Notes: generated by a model not told the origin, from the sequence alone. Shown: positions 23,486 through 43,746, counted from the first letter of the stretch. The stretch is 64,000 nucleotides of DNA from Ophiodon elongatus (GCA_016806645.1 JACSYO010001315.1:2367501-2431500); one strand, 5' to 3'. Program-made: numbers and translations.

Positions 23486-24699
23486 GGTTTTGTTTGTTGT
23501 TTTTGCATTTTTCTTTTCCCTAACCCTAAGTGGTGGAGATGTTAGTTGTTCAGTTGATGTTATTTTCTTTAAATTGTCCTGTTAAAGTTCTGTCTTGCAA
23601 TATAAAAATGTTAAGAAGTATATTGGTAAATGGACAATTTTATACCCAGTAAATCACTTTTGAATTGCTATGTGATGAGGTCATGACAAGTTTTTTTGTT
23701 TTTACCAAGACTGAAAAACTTTCTTTTTATATATATAACTGCACTTTTGTATAAATAAGTACATGCTCAATGAAAACAAAGCATGTTTTAAAGAGTATGT
23801 TTTCTTAAATATTACAGATGGTTAGAGAGAACAATGTTAACCCAAATGGGATTTAAAAACTCATTGATTTGGAAAAGTCTCCATGGGTTGGAAAGTGTTG
23901 AGCAGGAGGTCATTATATGAATGTAATGTTAATGCCCCATCTATCTAATGATGACCTTTGGTTACAATGAGATCTAGTCCTGCAATGTCTTCGGTAATCA
24001 AACAAAAACCATGGAAAGCATTATTGTCTCCATATAGTAACATTGTGCCTTACTAAGTTACTAAGATATATAAACTAGAAATGTGTGGCCTGCTAAGATA
24101 TAAAACCTTGACATGTGTATGTGTGTGTGAAAATAGACCTCACAAGTTGTGAATGCTAGAAACATAGCCCCACAAAGTGACAAAAAAACTAACACAAGGA
24201 AAAAAGTTTTGAATTTTGATAAATTGAAGTATTTCTGATATAGATTTTTTTTTTTTTTTATCTTGCCTGATTTTTTACAGAGGCGTAGAACCACTTGAAA
24301 GGGTGGACCCCATATTTGGGTAAAACAAGTCTGGGCCCTACAAAGGAGGAAAACGAGTATGTATGTGTATGTGATATTCTTTGATATTACTTTAACGGCG
24401 AGGGGTCTCGTGAGAATCGCATGATGTCATAAACCGTCTGGCGGCTCAGGTGAACTTTGTACTTCTGTCACTAAATGTACAGTCATCTGTCGGCTGATTT
24501 GTAGATTCACTTTTTGCATAGTGCCAAAACTGCAGAAATCTTCTAACCAAGTAATTTGTGTCTTTTATTGAATCCTAAAAGAAACATGTTGAATTTCTTT
24601 GTTTTTGTTGAAAACAGGCGGAAATAATCCCACCAGAATTAACTTATTTTAAGATAGAAACGCAGTATGATTATCATAAAAAAGTTACATTCAATAAGA

Positions 24700-24838
24700 T
24701 ATATCTGCATGAGTACTTGTACTTTTGATACTTAATAAATCACATCTTGCTGTTAATACTTTTAAATGCAAGTACTTTCACAATGTATTATTGATACTTT
24801 TACTGAAGTAGAGGATCTGGATACATCTCCACCACTTA
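24700..24838 (+). mobile_element. Right-end fragment of the CAGTGGTGGAA-family MITE
   Basis: Contains GAGTACTTGTACTTTTGATAC, later TACTTTTACTGAAGTAGAGG and ends ATCTCCACCACTTA, matching the right end of the element at 46885-48162 in the same orientation. The left end is absent. Confidence 0.6.
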
Positions 24839-25014
24839 TTAAATTACATACTGTATATAGGAGAGACCAACAGGCGATATCCAATGTTGTGTTAGCTTAA
24901 TGGAGAGTTTGTCTTATCTTGCATCAGCAGTGTATACAGGACCGTGCACTTGCAAACATTATTCAGTAATCCTTTCATATTAGCCAGCACGCATGGTGTT
25001 TTTGATTAAGACTT

Positions 25015-25020
25015 TTTATT
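25015..25020 (-). terminator. egfl7: Candidate egfl7 polyadenylation signal
   Basis: AATAAA on the minus strand about 505 bases beyond the egfl7 stop codon. It is the first canonical hexamer that I find downstream, giving a 3' UTR of roughly 0.5 kb (25525 to about 25000). Confidence 0.55.
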
Positions 25021-25525
25021 ACAAAATGTTACAAAACTAGGTAAAAATGTCTATTGGAGCACAGAGAAAATAACTAGACGTAATCATAATTTAAATAGAT
25101 AAATACAGATGTCCATGTCTGCGCCCGGGACAGTTCGGGCTGTAGACGGAGGACACAGCTGCACTGACGCAAAACAAACACAGAAACAAAGTGGCCAAAT
25201 TGACCTTTGACCCTCACTGGGTTTGATTCAGATGTTACAGGGATGATGTAACGCTGAAACTGGCCCTGCCACAGGTACTGTTACAAAATCAAGATATTTG
25301 ACAGTGATTCATTTAACAAAAGTGAATGATGTTGTTGGGAGTAGTGGAAATCACAGATGAGGGTTTGTGTGATGATTGCGTCACTGAGGCGGTTTCTGCT
25401 TCCTGCCACCCCTTTCTTCCAAAGGTCAGCCATCTTGGTGCAATGCGTACAATCTCAAGCAGGTTTGTCTCATTATTAACTTTATGGGAGATGTCTGGAT
25501 GTGTTTTGGGGGCCATGTTCGGTGG

Positions 25526-31882
<6,357 letters not shown>

Positions 31883-32047
31883 TGTCTTCCTCTTTCCCAC
31901 GTTCCCTCGCTCGCTCTCAGACTCTTCTCTGTGCCGGTCGGAGGGAAGAGGAGAGGAGGACGAAGGGGAGGGGGGGGGGTCGTGGATCGTAGCCAAAGTC
32001 TCCTCACCCTGAGTGTGTACCTTTTCCTCCAGGACTACTCCAGCTAC
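31883..32047 (-). other. egfl7: egfl7 5' UTR part of the start-codon exon
   Basis: The exon carrying the egfl7 ATG appears to begin at 32047, after a CTGTACAG acceptor preceded by pyrimidines. It would contribute about 165 untranslated bases before the ATG at 31882. The reading frame stays open upstream, but the residues there do not look like a signal peptide, while the chosen ATG starts one directly. The splice acceptor implies a separate upstream noncoding exon. Confidence 0.6.
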
Positions 32048-35000
32048 CTGTACAGAGAGGAAAGATAAACACGTATTAGAACAGAAAGTAAGCACCGTGT
32101 TTGAGCCGAGCAATATGGGTCCATAAGCACTTTCCCTGAATTAACGTGTTCACCGACAAACTAAGTATGTTACATTGTTTTGTTTGTTTATTTAAATATT
32201 CTGTGCTTCTGTATTTTTTGTTTTTGTTTCTTTTTTATTGCTGCTTTTTTTGGGAGGGAGGGAAGGAAGGAGGGAGGGAGGGAAGCAGTTTTAGGTACTC
32301 TACTTCCTCAAGTCTAAAACATTTTTATGACCAGAAATAAAGACGCGACCGATGTATTGTTGTTGTAACCTGAAGGGTTAGTTTGCTCTCACTGGTGATG
32401 TGGATTTTTATAGGGAACACAGAACAGAAAGCCTCAGAGAGACATCCACAACTCGTTGCTGGGCAGATGTCTGGATGAATCCTTACGTAAAGCCGAACCT
32501 GTGGGACTGGACTGGTTGTAGTGGTTCCCACACACAGCCCACACAAGCCCACAAACAGCCACATGGGCACCCATGTGCTCCTGTACTGAACATACAGGAG
32601 AGTTTTAGTGGACAAAGCAGGTTGAACTCTCTCTGAACTAAAGCTGCATGGATTCTGAGACTCCAAAAAAGAACCAAAGAACTCTCCCTTCCCGCAAATG
32701 TTCACTCATCCCTTCACACTATTTTTGGATTATTACATACTGCACAGGATTAAAAGAAGGGGGAAGCAGTTCCAGAGTGAGCGCCGGTCAGCTTGGACCT
32801 GCTCCTGCTGCAGCGCTATGTTAAAAGCACCTTTTCTTTATCAGACCAGACACTAAACCCATGGGAAATTTCTAACTGGGCATTAAAGTCAGCCCGGTGG
32901 GACAGCAGGTTACATGGACCCGTAGCCTGCAGGAGAGCCCTCGGCTACCAGTTGACAGGTTGCATGTCTCTCTGAAGCCCCGCTGGCTTCACCCCCAGAG
33001 ACGGGACACGCACATCTAAAGCCTGCGTGTTCAATCACAAATCAAAGGTAGGTGTGACTCTCGGCGCAGCGGGAGGCCACTTTGAAGACAACATGTGCAC
33101 ATGTGTGACAAAAAAAATGCCATAATATTGTCGATGAGGAAGGTGCTCTGGGGGCAAAACACTAGTTTTACTAGTTAGGTGTGGTATAGAAGATTGTATT
33201 ATAGCTTTTTTATTATGAGGCTATTAAATATAAAAAACACACTCTTCCTCTGGGATGCAGGGAGCACACTGCCAACGTTTCTAAGGAAGGGATATGCAAA
33301 CCACTCTGCAAAGATTGGGTAGTAGATAGCTTAAATGGAAGCAAGACTTAGATCAAACGCATTAAATTATGCTGAATAGATCTGATATTGGTTTTGCAAA
33401 AATCAGCACTTTGAATAAAAAAAGCATTCATACTAAAGGGATGCTTGTAATCCAGTGTAACATCTGTGATCACGAGGCTCGGGGCACGTGGTTGCATCTG
33501 CGTCATGTTATTTTCTAAATGTAATAAGTTCGGGCCTAATACTGACACATCGGGAGTAACTTGAGCAGACGCGTTTCTCGCATTCGCCAGGAGAGGGCGC
33601 TGGTTCACAGCACGGCACAGATCCGGAGATCACTGTCCGTCACCCAGAGCTCCATCTCTGTAACACTCTCACAGACACGCACGCAGAGATACACGCTCAC
33701 GAATTAAACGGATGACTCCACATTTTAAGAAATAAAACCCAAACCCTACACTGAGAAAAAAAAAAAGACAAAAAAACAAGCGCCAGCTCTTACAAGCCAA
33801 TATACCAAGGTGCTCATGCATGGATACAAAATAAGTCATCACAAACCGTGCAATGAATAATCAGCTTTCCTCAAATAGAACAACAACAACACAGTCCCAC
33901 ACTGCAGGAAGTGAAGAAACGACCCGCGGCTCGAACAGAGTTATAGTCCCGTTATATTCCGCTCGAGTGAAAAAGTCCAGTGATTAAAACTCTGCTACTA
34001 GTCAGGTTTCTCCCGCAGCCCAGACTGTCAGGGAGCGTGGGGGGTGATGGTAGGACCTCCTCCCACTCCTCCAGCTGGGTGTCCCGGAGCTCGGACTGCC
34101 TGCGCTGCGGGGACCCGTGCGTGACGTCACCGTACGGGCTAAACGGACTATCGGCTTTTTCATTCATAAACCTACTGGTACACAATCAAGCTGTTTATCG
34201 GCCGACTGGAGGGCACAGAGACCCTGCGACGGCGCTTTGTGGCGGCAGCTGCTGTCATTAAAGGGGAGCTTCACTAATTTTCAAGTCTGTCTTAAAAACA
34301 ATATTCAGGTCCCCCATGTGAGCATTGGAACTGTCTTGGGGTGCTGTCATCATTCTTCCTGCCCATAATGGCCATTAAGATATCTCATTCTAACATGTTT
34401 CAGAGTTTCCTAGATATGTATCAGTGGAAGTAACACAAAGTAGATATTTTATGAAGGACTGCAACTGTGGAAGATATCCTTTTGATTGGACTAAGTCTGA
34501 GTACCGAGGCCTCATATTATAGCTTTAGATACACTTTAGAATAAGCTTTCGGACAGTTCAAGGACTGTGGGTGTTGTTGTTGTCCCCCCCCCCCCACCCG
34601 TCACGTGTGCGCATGGCCAGTGTGGACAAAGGGGAATGATTACAGCAAACAAAACCAGTTTCAATGTTCATATAATGTGCACCTGACTATTGTTTTTAAC
34701 AACACACTTCGAAAAAAAACACAATGGCGATGCTGTCCTTTAATTTATGTCAGAGGAGAACTGGAGGAAACTGCAGCCATGTAGGAAGGAAAATAAATGT
34801 TGATTTGAGGTCAGGTTTTCGCTTCTTAATAAATAATACTAATATTTAATCATCCAACCTTGTGTCTTTTGCGGAAAGCTGCATCCCTAAATTAATTGAT
34901 TAATTAATTGATTACAAATTATATAAAACATTTTTAAATAAAAAAAACAACAACAACAAATGTCTGTAAAATTGTAATTGAGATAGCAATAAGAGCTTTA

Positions 35001-35635
35001 ATTGTGTCTTCTTTATTTTAATAAATTCTGCAATAGAGCGTCAATAAATAAAAGTGTTTAGGTAAATTAGTCTATTAGTCTATCAGCCTATAATCATGAA
35101 TAAAGATAATATTAAGCCAAGAAGAAACTAAATATTATTGTGTTTATGTCACGCTTCAGGCTACTAATGTAGACAGCTTATACATTATTACCTTTAAGAA
35201 ATCATTATGGGTCAAGGACCCAATATTCTATTCTCAACTTATAATTTTTAGAGGCATTGGAAGTTCAGTTCTGCTGTGTGTCACACACACTGTGCAATAG
35301 CAGGTCCATATTGAGTCTGTCATTGCCACATAAGTCTGTCATATACATACACAACTCAATACATGCACATTAAACCAACTCTGTGTTATACATACAACAC
35401 TACCTGCATACACAGTACCAATCAGCCATAGCTATAAGAGGTAGTTAGTTGTCCAACTCTTGCATGTATGTAATAGTATAGAATATAGAATACAGAAAAT
35501 TGAGAGCGAATGAGAAATTACAAAAAAGAAACTGAAAGGAAAATTTGAAAGGAAAAGAAAAAGTCATTTAAAATAAGACAGGACGTATTGTCTGAACATG
35601 AACACGGCATAAATAAATGCATAAAGAAATCTTAC
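32048..35635 (-). other. egfl7: Proposed long 5' intron of egfl7
   Basis: Spans from the candidate noncoding exon donor at 35635 to the acceptor at 32048. It holds a CpG-rich block with a CRE at 34010-34260, a C run at 34585-34597 and AT-rich low-complexity sequence at 34840-35120. No coding exon recognised on either strand. Confidence 0.45.
34010..34260. promoter_or_regulatory. CpG-rich block with CRE, possible second egfl7 promoter
   Basis: CG-dense sequence with a palindromic TGACGTCA at 34122-34129. It sits between the proposed distal egfl7 promoter and the start-codon exon. Human EGFL7 has alternative promoters, which makes a second start plausible here. Confidence 0.35.
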
Positions 35636-35835
35636 CGTCGCTGTAGGGGGTCATCAGGTGCGTGTGCGCGCGCAGGCTGAGCTGCGGCCATGGGCACGAG
35701 CCGCCAGACCGGTGGATGAGAGGACTCTTCCATGCTGCCAGTTTTCTTTTAAAGCTCGGTTCGGTGGCTTTCAAATAAAAGCCCTTTGCGGTTAATTTCG
35801 AGGTGCTCGCTGAGAGTCGGCCGGCCGCGAATGAA
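35636..35835 (-). other. egfl7: Candidate noncoding first exon of egfl7
   Basis: A consensus donor, GACG followed by GTAAGA, begins at 35635 on the minus strand. A TATA-like CATAAAAAG lies about 225 bases upstream of it. Joined to the acceptor at 32047, the exon carries no frame into the egfl7 ATG, so it would be 5' UTR only. The 5' limit (about 35835) is inferred from the TATA position. Human EGFL7 also uses noncoding alternative first exons. Another start near 34000-34250 is possible. Confidence 0.4.
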
Positions 35836-35859
35836 ATGTCTTCGGGCGTTTTTCAGTTG

Positions 35860-35925
35860 CTTTTTATGCAGAGCTTCCTGTGGAACGCAGGAATTGGATG
35901 GACAATCCCAAACCGGACTTCCTGT
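35860..35925 (-). promoter_or_regulatory. egfl7: Candidate egfl7 core promoter with TATA-like box and two ETS sites
   Basis: On the minus strand an ETS-type ACAGGAAGT (35925-35917), a second ACAGGAAGC (35882-35874) and a TATA-like CATAAAAAG (35868-35860) occur in order within 66 bases. ETS factors are established drivers of endothelial genes including EGFL7. The site identity is pattern matching only. Confidence 0.4.
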
Positions 35926-36027
35926 GAGTGTTTGCCGCTGATAAAACCCCTCTCCTGCACAAACACTCTCCATCCTGCTCAAACCGCTTCGCGAATCTGA
36001 TTTTGAAGCATTTTTCTGTCCTCCACC

Positions 36028-36082
36028 CCCCGCCCCCCCCCACACCCCACACCCCATCCCACACCCCACCCCACCCCCCGGC
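36028..36082 (+). repeat. C-rich tract upstream of egfl7
   Basis: Runs of four to nine C separated by CACA or AT, for example CCCCCCCCCACACCCCACAC. The minus strand is G-rich and quadruplex-prone, about 100 bases beyond the proposed egfl7 promoter. Confidence 0.75.
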
Positions 36083-36229
36083 CCTCCATTGTCGTGCAGA
36101 CATCTTGAAGTGGGCCTTCAGCTTTTCTCACCTCACGGCCCTCTGCTGCCTTTGCAGGCCAGAGAGAAACACAGGAATCACCTGTACTGGAGAACTATTC
36201 TGCAGTTCGTGAACCTTACACGTAGCTAA

Positions 36230-37625
36230 TTATAACACCACTTAACTTGTTTCTAAATATTCAAGCTTATGGCACTCTGAGAGCTCCTGTGGGCTCCTGT
36301 TTACAGCCGTTGAGGGCACTGTGAGATCAAATCTGTCAAATTGCAGCTTGTTGAAGTCTAAATCGTTGCACGATAAGAAATACGTTTCTCTTTCCTCCTT
36401 CTGCCCATTAGAGATCAGTGGGAGGAATGGTATATCTGTAATAGCCTTTTGTCACTTTCATCCACACTATAGTAATGTCCATGAGACAGTTTGGTGAAAT
36501 TGCCAAACACATGTTCTGGCTATAAAAGCAGTTTGTGTTGACCCTGATATTAGAATGATTTCATCTATTTCTTTCATAATGTGGTTATAGCCCTTAAAAA
36601 ACACGATAATCATAAATAAAATGATCTTAATACAATTTTAAACAATGAAGATCGTTCAATGAATCTTTTGGTGAGATCATTTTTTAACTGCTGTTTAAAT
36701 GTATTTTCCTAGGGCCTATTAAGACTTTACAGAATTGGAACATTTCAGTGCTTCAGCAGTAAAATAACCCCCCAAAAAATCCAGTCCAGTGAATTCCCTT
36801 TTCGGTCCTCAAACCCTCACAATCTGCTATAGTTTTTTTTGCAGGAGTTTATGATCTGATGCGCCTGTCCGTTAGACTTTCCTGAGTGCAAGAACGTGGT
36901 TCTACGAACTGTCCAATGACCTCTGAGGAGACCTGTTTTTCTCTCGTGTTTTCTAGTCTTGTCAGGGTTTTGGGGAGTATTCAGAAGGGGTCGTGCCCGG
37001 GTTCAGGTGGGGTATCTAATGTGAGCCTAAAAAAAAAGCCTTCCGTAGTGATACAGTAGCTGACATCATGCATTAAAGACAGTCAGGCGGCTCCACCTCT
37101 GCCTTGAAGCTGCAGAGCTTGACTGAGATCAGCCTGACAACCAGGACCCATTTGTCATTCTAAGCATGTGCAGAACCGGACCACATACTCACAGTTAAAT
37201 GTGCAAGCACACACACAAATACGCTTTCTCTGTGTGTGTGTGCGTGTGTGTGTGTGTATTGTTGGGTGGCTGGGCTTCAGAGGGCACACACTCAAATTCA
37301 CACACTTTACTCAAATAGAACATGGTCACTTGATTTATTTATGTTTAAGCTTGTTGAAAAGTATTCAGTGTTTGGTGTTCTGTCTGTGTTCATTTAAGGG
37401 CCTATTCTGACTAAATCTATGATCTGACCCTCCCTGCATACAAAGAATTTTTTTTCTCAGCAATAACAATGAGGCTACGTGCTCAGGCACCATGGGAACA
37501 CTTTACCTTGGGGTCGCAGGTGAACACACACCAACACACACCACCAAGGCTGATCGCTCCGAGGGGGCGCATTAGAATATAGGATGCAAAAGTGTGGGTT
37601 TGTTTGTCAACGCGCTGGTGTGTGT

Positions 37626-37662
<37 letters not shown>

Positions 37663-40600
37663 AAAGAGAGACCGAAGAGGGAGGGTATATCTCTTTTTAA
37701 GGAACTCTTTTCATTCTTTGAAATCAAGACTTGGCCGACACAAGCAAAGTTTTACAGTCTGTGTTCCAGATTTGTCCCAGAAAAGAAGATGCGGGAGGTG
37801 GGATGGGGGAGTCGGGGGGAGGACTGAAGCAAAGCAGCACTTCCTCTTTGAAAGGAAACAGGAAAAGGCTGGGGGAGCGAGATTCTGGAGGCTGCACCCT
37901 TGGAACAATAAAAATCTCACTTTGACAGGAAACGGATCTGCGTCAAAGAGGGCCTGACAGATTTTGCTAAAGGGCAGTAGCGGTGACCCTGGATGGGGCA
38001 CGAACAAGAGGGCAGCTGTGCCCAACAATAACTCTCAAAAAAGTAAAAACAAATTGCATTTTAATACACAGATTTCCAGTAAAAACCGTGTAGATATGTG
38101 TGGGCGGGATACATCTGTATGAATGTGTTGAGGGTGAGTAACGTCCAAACCTTTACAATAAAATACAGATGTTTTTTTAATGTCCCATTGTACAATAGGC
38201 TTGTTGTGTTTTTTGTGTGTGATGCTTTGATTGGTCACTCCAGCCCAGATTCATAATCCGTCATGATAAAGAGAGCTTCCCACTGGTCTGTTCCTCTGGC
38301 AGGAGACTCGGAGATCCCCAAAAACACGTTTTGAATAAAAAGAAGAAAAAAACTATATTAGATGTGTGTTGGTAAGGTGTTGGGCCACCACAAGCCTTCA
38401 GATCACCTTCAGTGCTCCTTGGTAAAGTTTCTATACAAATCTCCGGAAGGATTTACGTCATTGTTCGTAATCATCCAGCCACTATGTGAACCCGAGTTCC
38501 CCGAGTTCGAGGAGGCATCCGCTTTGTTTAGTAATAATACCAAAACCAAGTTTTGTGGCCTTGGTTGTTGAGATGAAATCTGTGCGTTGAGGATTGGTCT
38601 TGTTGCAACAAGGGCATTTAGTCTCTCCTGCAGGGATTGAGACTTAGATAGATTCTCAGACAGTATAGAAATGGTAACTGACCGGTAAAAAAAGGAATTT
38701 ATACAAGAATATATCAACTTGTTCCAAGTGCAATACAAACTTAACAGCCCAAGGGCCCATCACAAATGATTTTTGAACTTTAAAAAGAAAGACAACTGCT
38801 TGTTTGACTTTGTGGGATAAACGTAGACGTTCTTCAGTCAGTAGTGCACCGCAGAAGTATCTTCGAATAACATCAGCTTTAAGTTGCCACTCAACCGTCG
38901 TCATGGGAAACGCCCGCCCAGGGGCTTGAAGCTGGTCCAAAAATGTTTTCATCTTCTTTTGAAAAATGGAGGGAAAATACGCACAGTAGCTGCAGTATCA
39001 TTGTAGTTTATATTTCCTTTCACAAGAAGTGAAGACAATTCAAGTTTCAGTTCAATGTTAAACATGTTGTTCTTTCCCTTCGTCTCCTTCTTTTAAGTTT
39101 TTCAATCTGTGTTGTGTGCCAGGGTTTTTGCGGTTCAGATTTAGTCATCACCACTAATGGACGAGACGAATGGGCACTGTTTTACGTAACTGCAGCTTTT
39201 AGAGACACGATACTTTAATATGGTTATAACATGCGTTGCCGCCTGGAGAAGTGAAGCCAGGCTTAATGTTGTATGATTGTGTTTTGTGGTTTACTGTGAA
39301 ACAGGCAGACATGGGCATGACGATATGGAAATATTCTCACATTCCCCCAAGATTTCCTTAATTTTTGGAATTCATTAAGAGACCAGCCCAACTGCAGCGC
39401 CATTGTGTCCGATTTGATCAACTCTGCTGAATCACAAGTGAGGGATGGGAATGGAGACTGGAGGTGCAACCATGTGTCTCAGCTCTGTAGGATTTCCATG
39501 CTGAGCGGCCAAACAGGACATCCTGTTGTCCAAGGCCTGCCACCAACACCATCACTTCCCCCGTCACCCTCAGCATCAGGCAAAGCCGAGGTGTGCACTC
39601 ATCCAAAGCCCTGCTGGAATTGAAAATACTTTGTGCTGATGGTCCTGGCACTTCCTGTGCTCCACCTCAACAGCCAGAGGTAGTTTCAAAATGCATAATT
39701 CAAAACTGATGCTGTAGAATTCCCAAACCCAAAAAATATCCGTGACTAATTTTGTTCTTTGTACTTTTAATATACCAGTACGTAGTGTAACGTCCCTTTT
39801 TAATGGCCTCTCCTCCATGCAGTATTTCCGTCCTCCTGCTGCCAGTTCCCCTTGTCAGTCTGTCATCAACAGTGTGGAGAGATTAGGGAGTTTATACACA
39901 TTCCACCAAAGTCTGCGCCTCAAAAAACCCATGTGAGTCTGATTGGCTTATTTACCATAGTAATCAAATTCTCCTGGTCTGAGGCTAATGTTTGGAACAG
40001 TGGCCGTGACGACTGTGGTCCAACAACGTCTCGCAAGATTTGTCCTTTGAGGCTCCAAGTGTGTTAAATGTGGACACTCATCATGCTGCCACGCTAATCC
40101 TGAACTATTTTCTCCAGCCAGTTCCACAATGATTTAATGTTCTGTTCCCGCACAAATATTTATTGCCAAGACGCTAAGGTGACACAGCAGAGAACGCTGT
40201 TACATGAAGAGTAATATAATATTGTTTGGCTCTGAAATTCGTCAAGGTATTTCCAATTTGTATGATGACTTGTCAGCAGCAGTATTTGGTATTCTACTCT
40301 AATGTGTGTTGTGGCCTTAGATTTGCTCTGTGGATTAGTATCCAACCATTGCAGAAATAGTCTAAACAGGGAAGTGATACTGGCATGAGAACATTATTCA
40401 TTTCAAGAATGGTTAAGAAGACATGAAACAAATGTGTGTTTCATAAATATTTAATCTGTTAACATCATACATCTCATCATATATGTTTGATACAAAAGTA
40501 CTGTGCTGATTTAGATTTTAGAAGAGTGCAAATTGCTTGTTATGCAAAAGGAAAAGCCAGTGGATCCCCAAAGTCCCTTGTCATACATCATCTTGGAACC

Positions 40601-40770
40601 ATGAAAGTTGAGTCCACTTTTTGTAAATGGCCAATTCATGAAGTAGATGTGAAGGCATTTCACTGGATAAGAATAAACCAGTGAACTCCTGTTGGTGGCG
40701 GCGGATGAAACGTCAGGGGATCGCCGAAATTCCTTGGGTTTCATCATCTGGAGAGCATGACTGGCACAAA
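36230..40770. other. Intergenic stretch without a supportable gene
   Basis: Contains (TG)n tracts at 37231-37257 and 37619-37657. The open frames on both strands lack domains, conserved motifs or splice-linked partners. It could hold enhancers of egfl7 but nothing shows this directly. Confidence 0.55.
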
Positions 40771-40775
40771 ATCTA

Positions 40776-40845
40776 TTATGTTTACCATGTTCACCATCTT
40801 AGCTTGTTAACATGCTAACATTAGCTAAATAGTGCTCAAACGTGG
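40776..40845 (-). mobile_element. Fragment of the dispersed degenerate repeat
   Basis: ACCATGTTCACCATCTTAGC, then TTGTTAACATGCTAACATTA, is the reverse complement of an internal piece of the repeat seen at 26040-26262 and 56680-57135. GTTAGCATCACGTACAGG at about 40942 may belong to the same insertion. Confidence 0.45.
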
Positions 40846-40849
40846 GTGC

Positions 40850-43662
40850 AAGAGCTTCAGCTACAGTCAGATTTCGGTCAAAAGTGAATTGTTTGTTCCG
40901 TCATAGTTAGTTTATTTTTTATAACTTTTAGCCGCACGCTGTTAGCATCACGTACAGGGGTTAGCACAACAAGCTGATTAGCATGTGTGAGTCAGTCACA
41001 CTATGGACATAGAGAGAGTTGTGTATGAGCTGAGGACGGTGTGTCTGTGGTCAACATGCTAAGCAACAATCGACGGCATCACCCAGATGTGCCGATCACC
41101 GGGACGAGGAAATAAAAAAACGGAGCCCAACTCTTTAACCCCGCTGATTTCTAGAAGCCATTACACGCAAAGGCCGAACGGGAAAACACAATTATAGAAA
41201 TAATCTGCATTTACATTGGCATGTAGCCAGGGTGTAACTATTTGAAACACAGCTTCTAATGCACAATTTTTATTTTGTATTATTCTATTAGAACCATAGT
41301 GGAAGACCATGAAACCCCATCAGCGACCCCTCATACTCTACCCATTCGTCATCCCTCCACCCTCTTGACATGTTGATTTATCTCTCCTTGTTACTGAGAG
41401 TCTGCTTTAAATAAAAACCTCAACATCGGTTCTTCTCTTCCTGCAGCAGCTGAAGAAGCCCAACCAGTCAATTTTATAGATTGTTGATGCATCTCAATCT
41501 GGTGCAGCTCTGATGACATGTTGTCCACTATGCTGAATACAAGGATAGTGCATCAAAGGGGACTGAGTGACATCAGGGTGGGGCAGAGAGCTGGAAGGTT
41601 TCTTTTCAGCTGGGTCAGCCATCTGTTCTGGAGCTGTCCTCTGGGAGAGTACCGGTCCATTAAGACCAAGACCACCCAACACTTCCACAGTGTCCTCCCA
41701 AGAAGTAAGACCAAGACTTCTTACTTACTTGTCAATAAAACTGGTATTAACATAAACATTAACATTCTTATTATGAAAAAAAGTATTATTAGTAGTACTA
41801 TATTTGAATAAGGGATACAAATAACTATTGTTTTCACCTATAAAATAAATGTCTGTTAAAATTTCCCTATAACCCAATGGGATGTCTTTAAATAGCTTGT
41901 TTTGTCCAACCAAAAGTATAACGGAGAAAATGAGCAAAACTTCATATTTGTGAAACAGCATCACTAGTAGCATGGATGGACATAATCAAATAGATCATAA
42001 AAAATGGCAAAAATTCATAATTCATTGCAGTGACTTCTAGTATTACACGTTGACACGTGATTGCATTTATATGGAAGTCATTTTGAAAAGAGGGCATTTT
42101 CCCCTACTCAGCTTTAACACTTTCCCTGTAGCAGGCAGCAGATCTCTTTGCTGCTTCCTCTCAGACGTTCGTGTAGTTTGAGAGAAAAGCGAGAAAACAT
42201 TTAATGGAAACATTCAGGAGTGTAAGTTAATAGTGAACTGCTGTCAGAGGAGCAGCATGACTCCTTGTGATGAAGAGAGGTTATATGTGTGAGCATGAGA
42301 CCTGACCCTGCTCTTTCTGTCAGGTTATAACTTGATTCTCATTGATGTGGTCAATAGATTTATTTTTTGCCTTTTCGTGGACTGGCACAGCTTGTGTGGA
42401 GAGCGCAGTCTTGCAGTGCAGCACTATAATGAAGTACAGCGTTGTTTGAATTGTTATATTCATAGGAATCATCAGAGGACCACAGAGAGGCAATACCGGC
42501 CCAGTGCTGTTACTGTCTCCTTGTCTTAATGATGGGTTCATTAAAACGGTATCTAGCTCACTAACTAAGCACAGATGGCAAAGAAGCAGTTACGGTCTAT
42601 CAGACAGAGACTCTGGAGGAGATTTATGCCAAACCACAGCTGAACCCCGGGAACCTTGTGCAGCAGTCTCAGCATTACAGCTGTGTGATCTCCTGTCTGT
42701 CTCCGCTTTTACCGGAGATCCAAAGCTTCACTGTCCTCCACCTATTTAGTGTAAATGAGATTATTCACTGAAGCTATGGAGAGCAAATCGATGCAAATCA
42801 AAAGGGACAGTTTGTTCAGCTGTGTGCCTGTTGAAGTGAGGGGTAACACAAGGGGCATCGGATACTGTATCTCCACAGACGGTAAAATATACCCATGCTT
42901 TTTTGCTTCTCCCCTATAACGGCATCAATCGCTCTGACGAGAGCATGAAAATAGAAATTGTGACCTCTCGACCTTCGATGAGCCCCGCGTGCACGCCAGC
43001 AAAATGTTTCAATAAACAGGCCTGACAAATGGGCCTCTCTCTGATGGGGTTTACAGCTACTGCACGCTGCTGCACACAGGCTTTATGAGGCAAGGCGCTC
43101 TCATAACTATGTCAGAGACATTAGAAGTGGGGCCCTAATGTGCCCACAAAGTGCGAGTTGCATTGCCCCATCAACAGACTGCTGACAGATCAACAGTACT
43201 GATTGCACTGAGGAGACAAGCATGCAGGAATAGTAAGAACAGCAAGGGAGGGTGATAAAACAAGGGAAGAGAGGCTGGGCAATTGTTACATTCAATGTGG
43301 TTTTTTTTTTCCAAGTGTCCTAAAAAGATTTTAGTTCAAACCCTTGTTCAAACGCTGCCAGACTAACAGAAACCACATGTAGTGGCTAACAACATACCTT
43401 CGTTTATGCTTTACTGTGTAATTTTGTCTCTTAATTAAAGGAGCTACATCCAAGTTGCAATGAGAAGTGAAAAAGTCTAAAGTAGTACAATTCCAGCAAC
43501 ACTTTAAGTATGCAGAGTAACTGTATTGTTAGACCAACGCTTTTTGGCTTGTGCTCAATTGTTGTTATTTTGTTCTCGGAAATTTGCCACTTTAATCTCA
43601 AAGAATATCTACGTTTCTTTCCGTTAAATTAACAACTTTAATCTCTGAGATTCAGATTCAGA

Positions 43663-43746
<84 letters not shown>

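Noticed and set aside
33952..34185. Minus-strand 77-codon frame (TQLEEWEEVLPSPP...) as a coding egfl7 exon.
   Set aside because: EGFL7 starts with its signal peptide at 31882, and this frame has no fitting donor. CpG-rich regulatory DNA is more likely.
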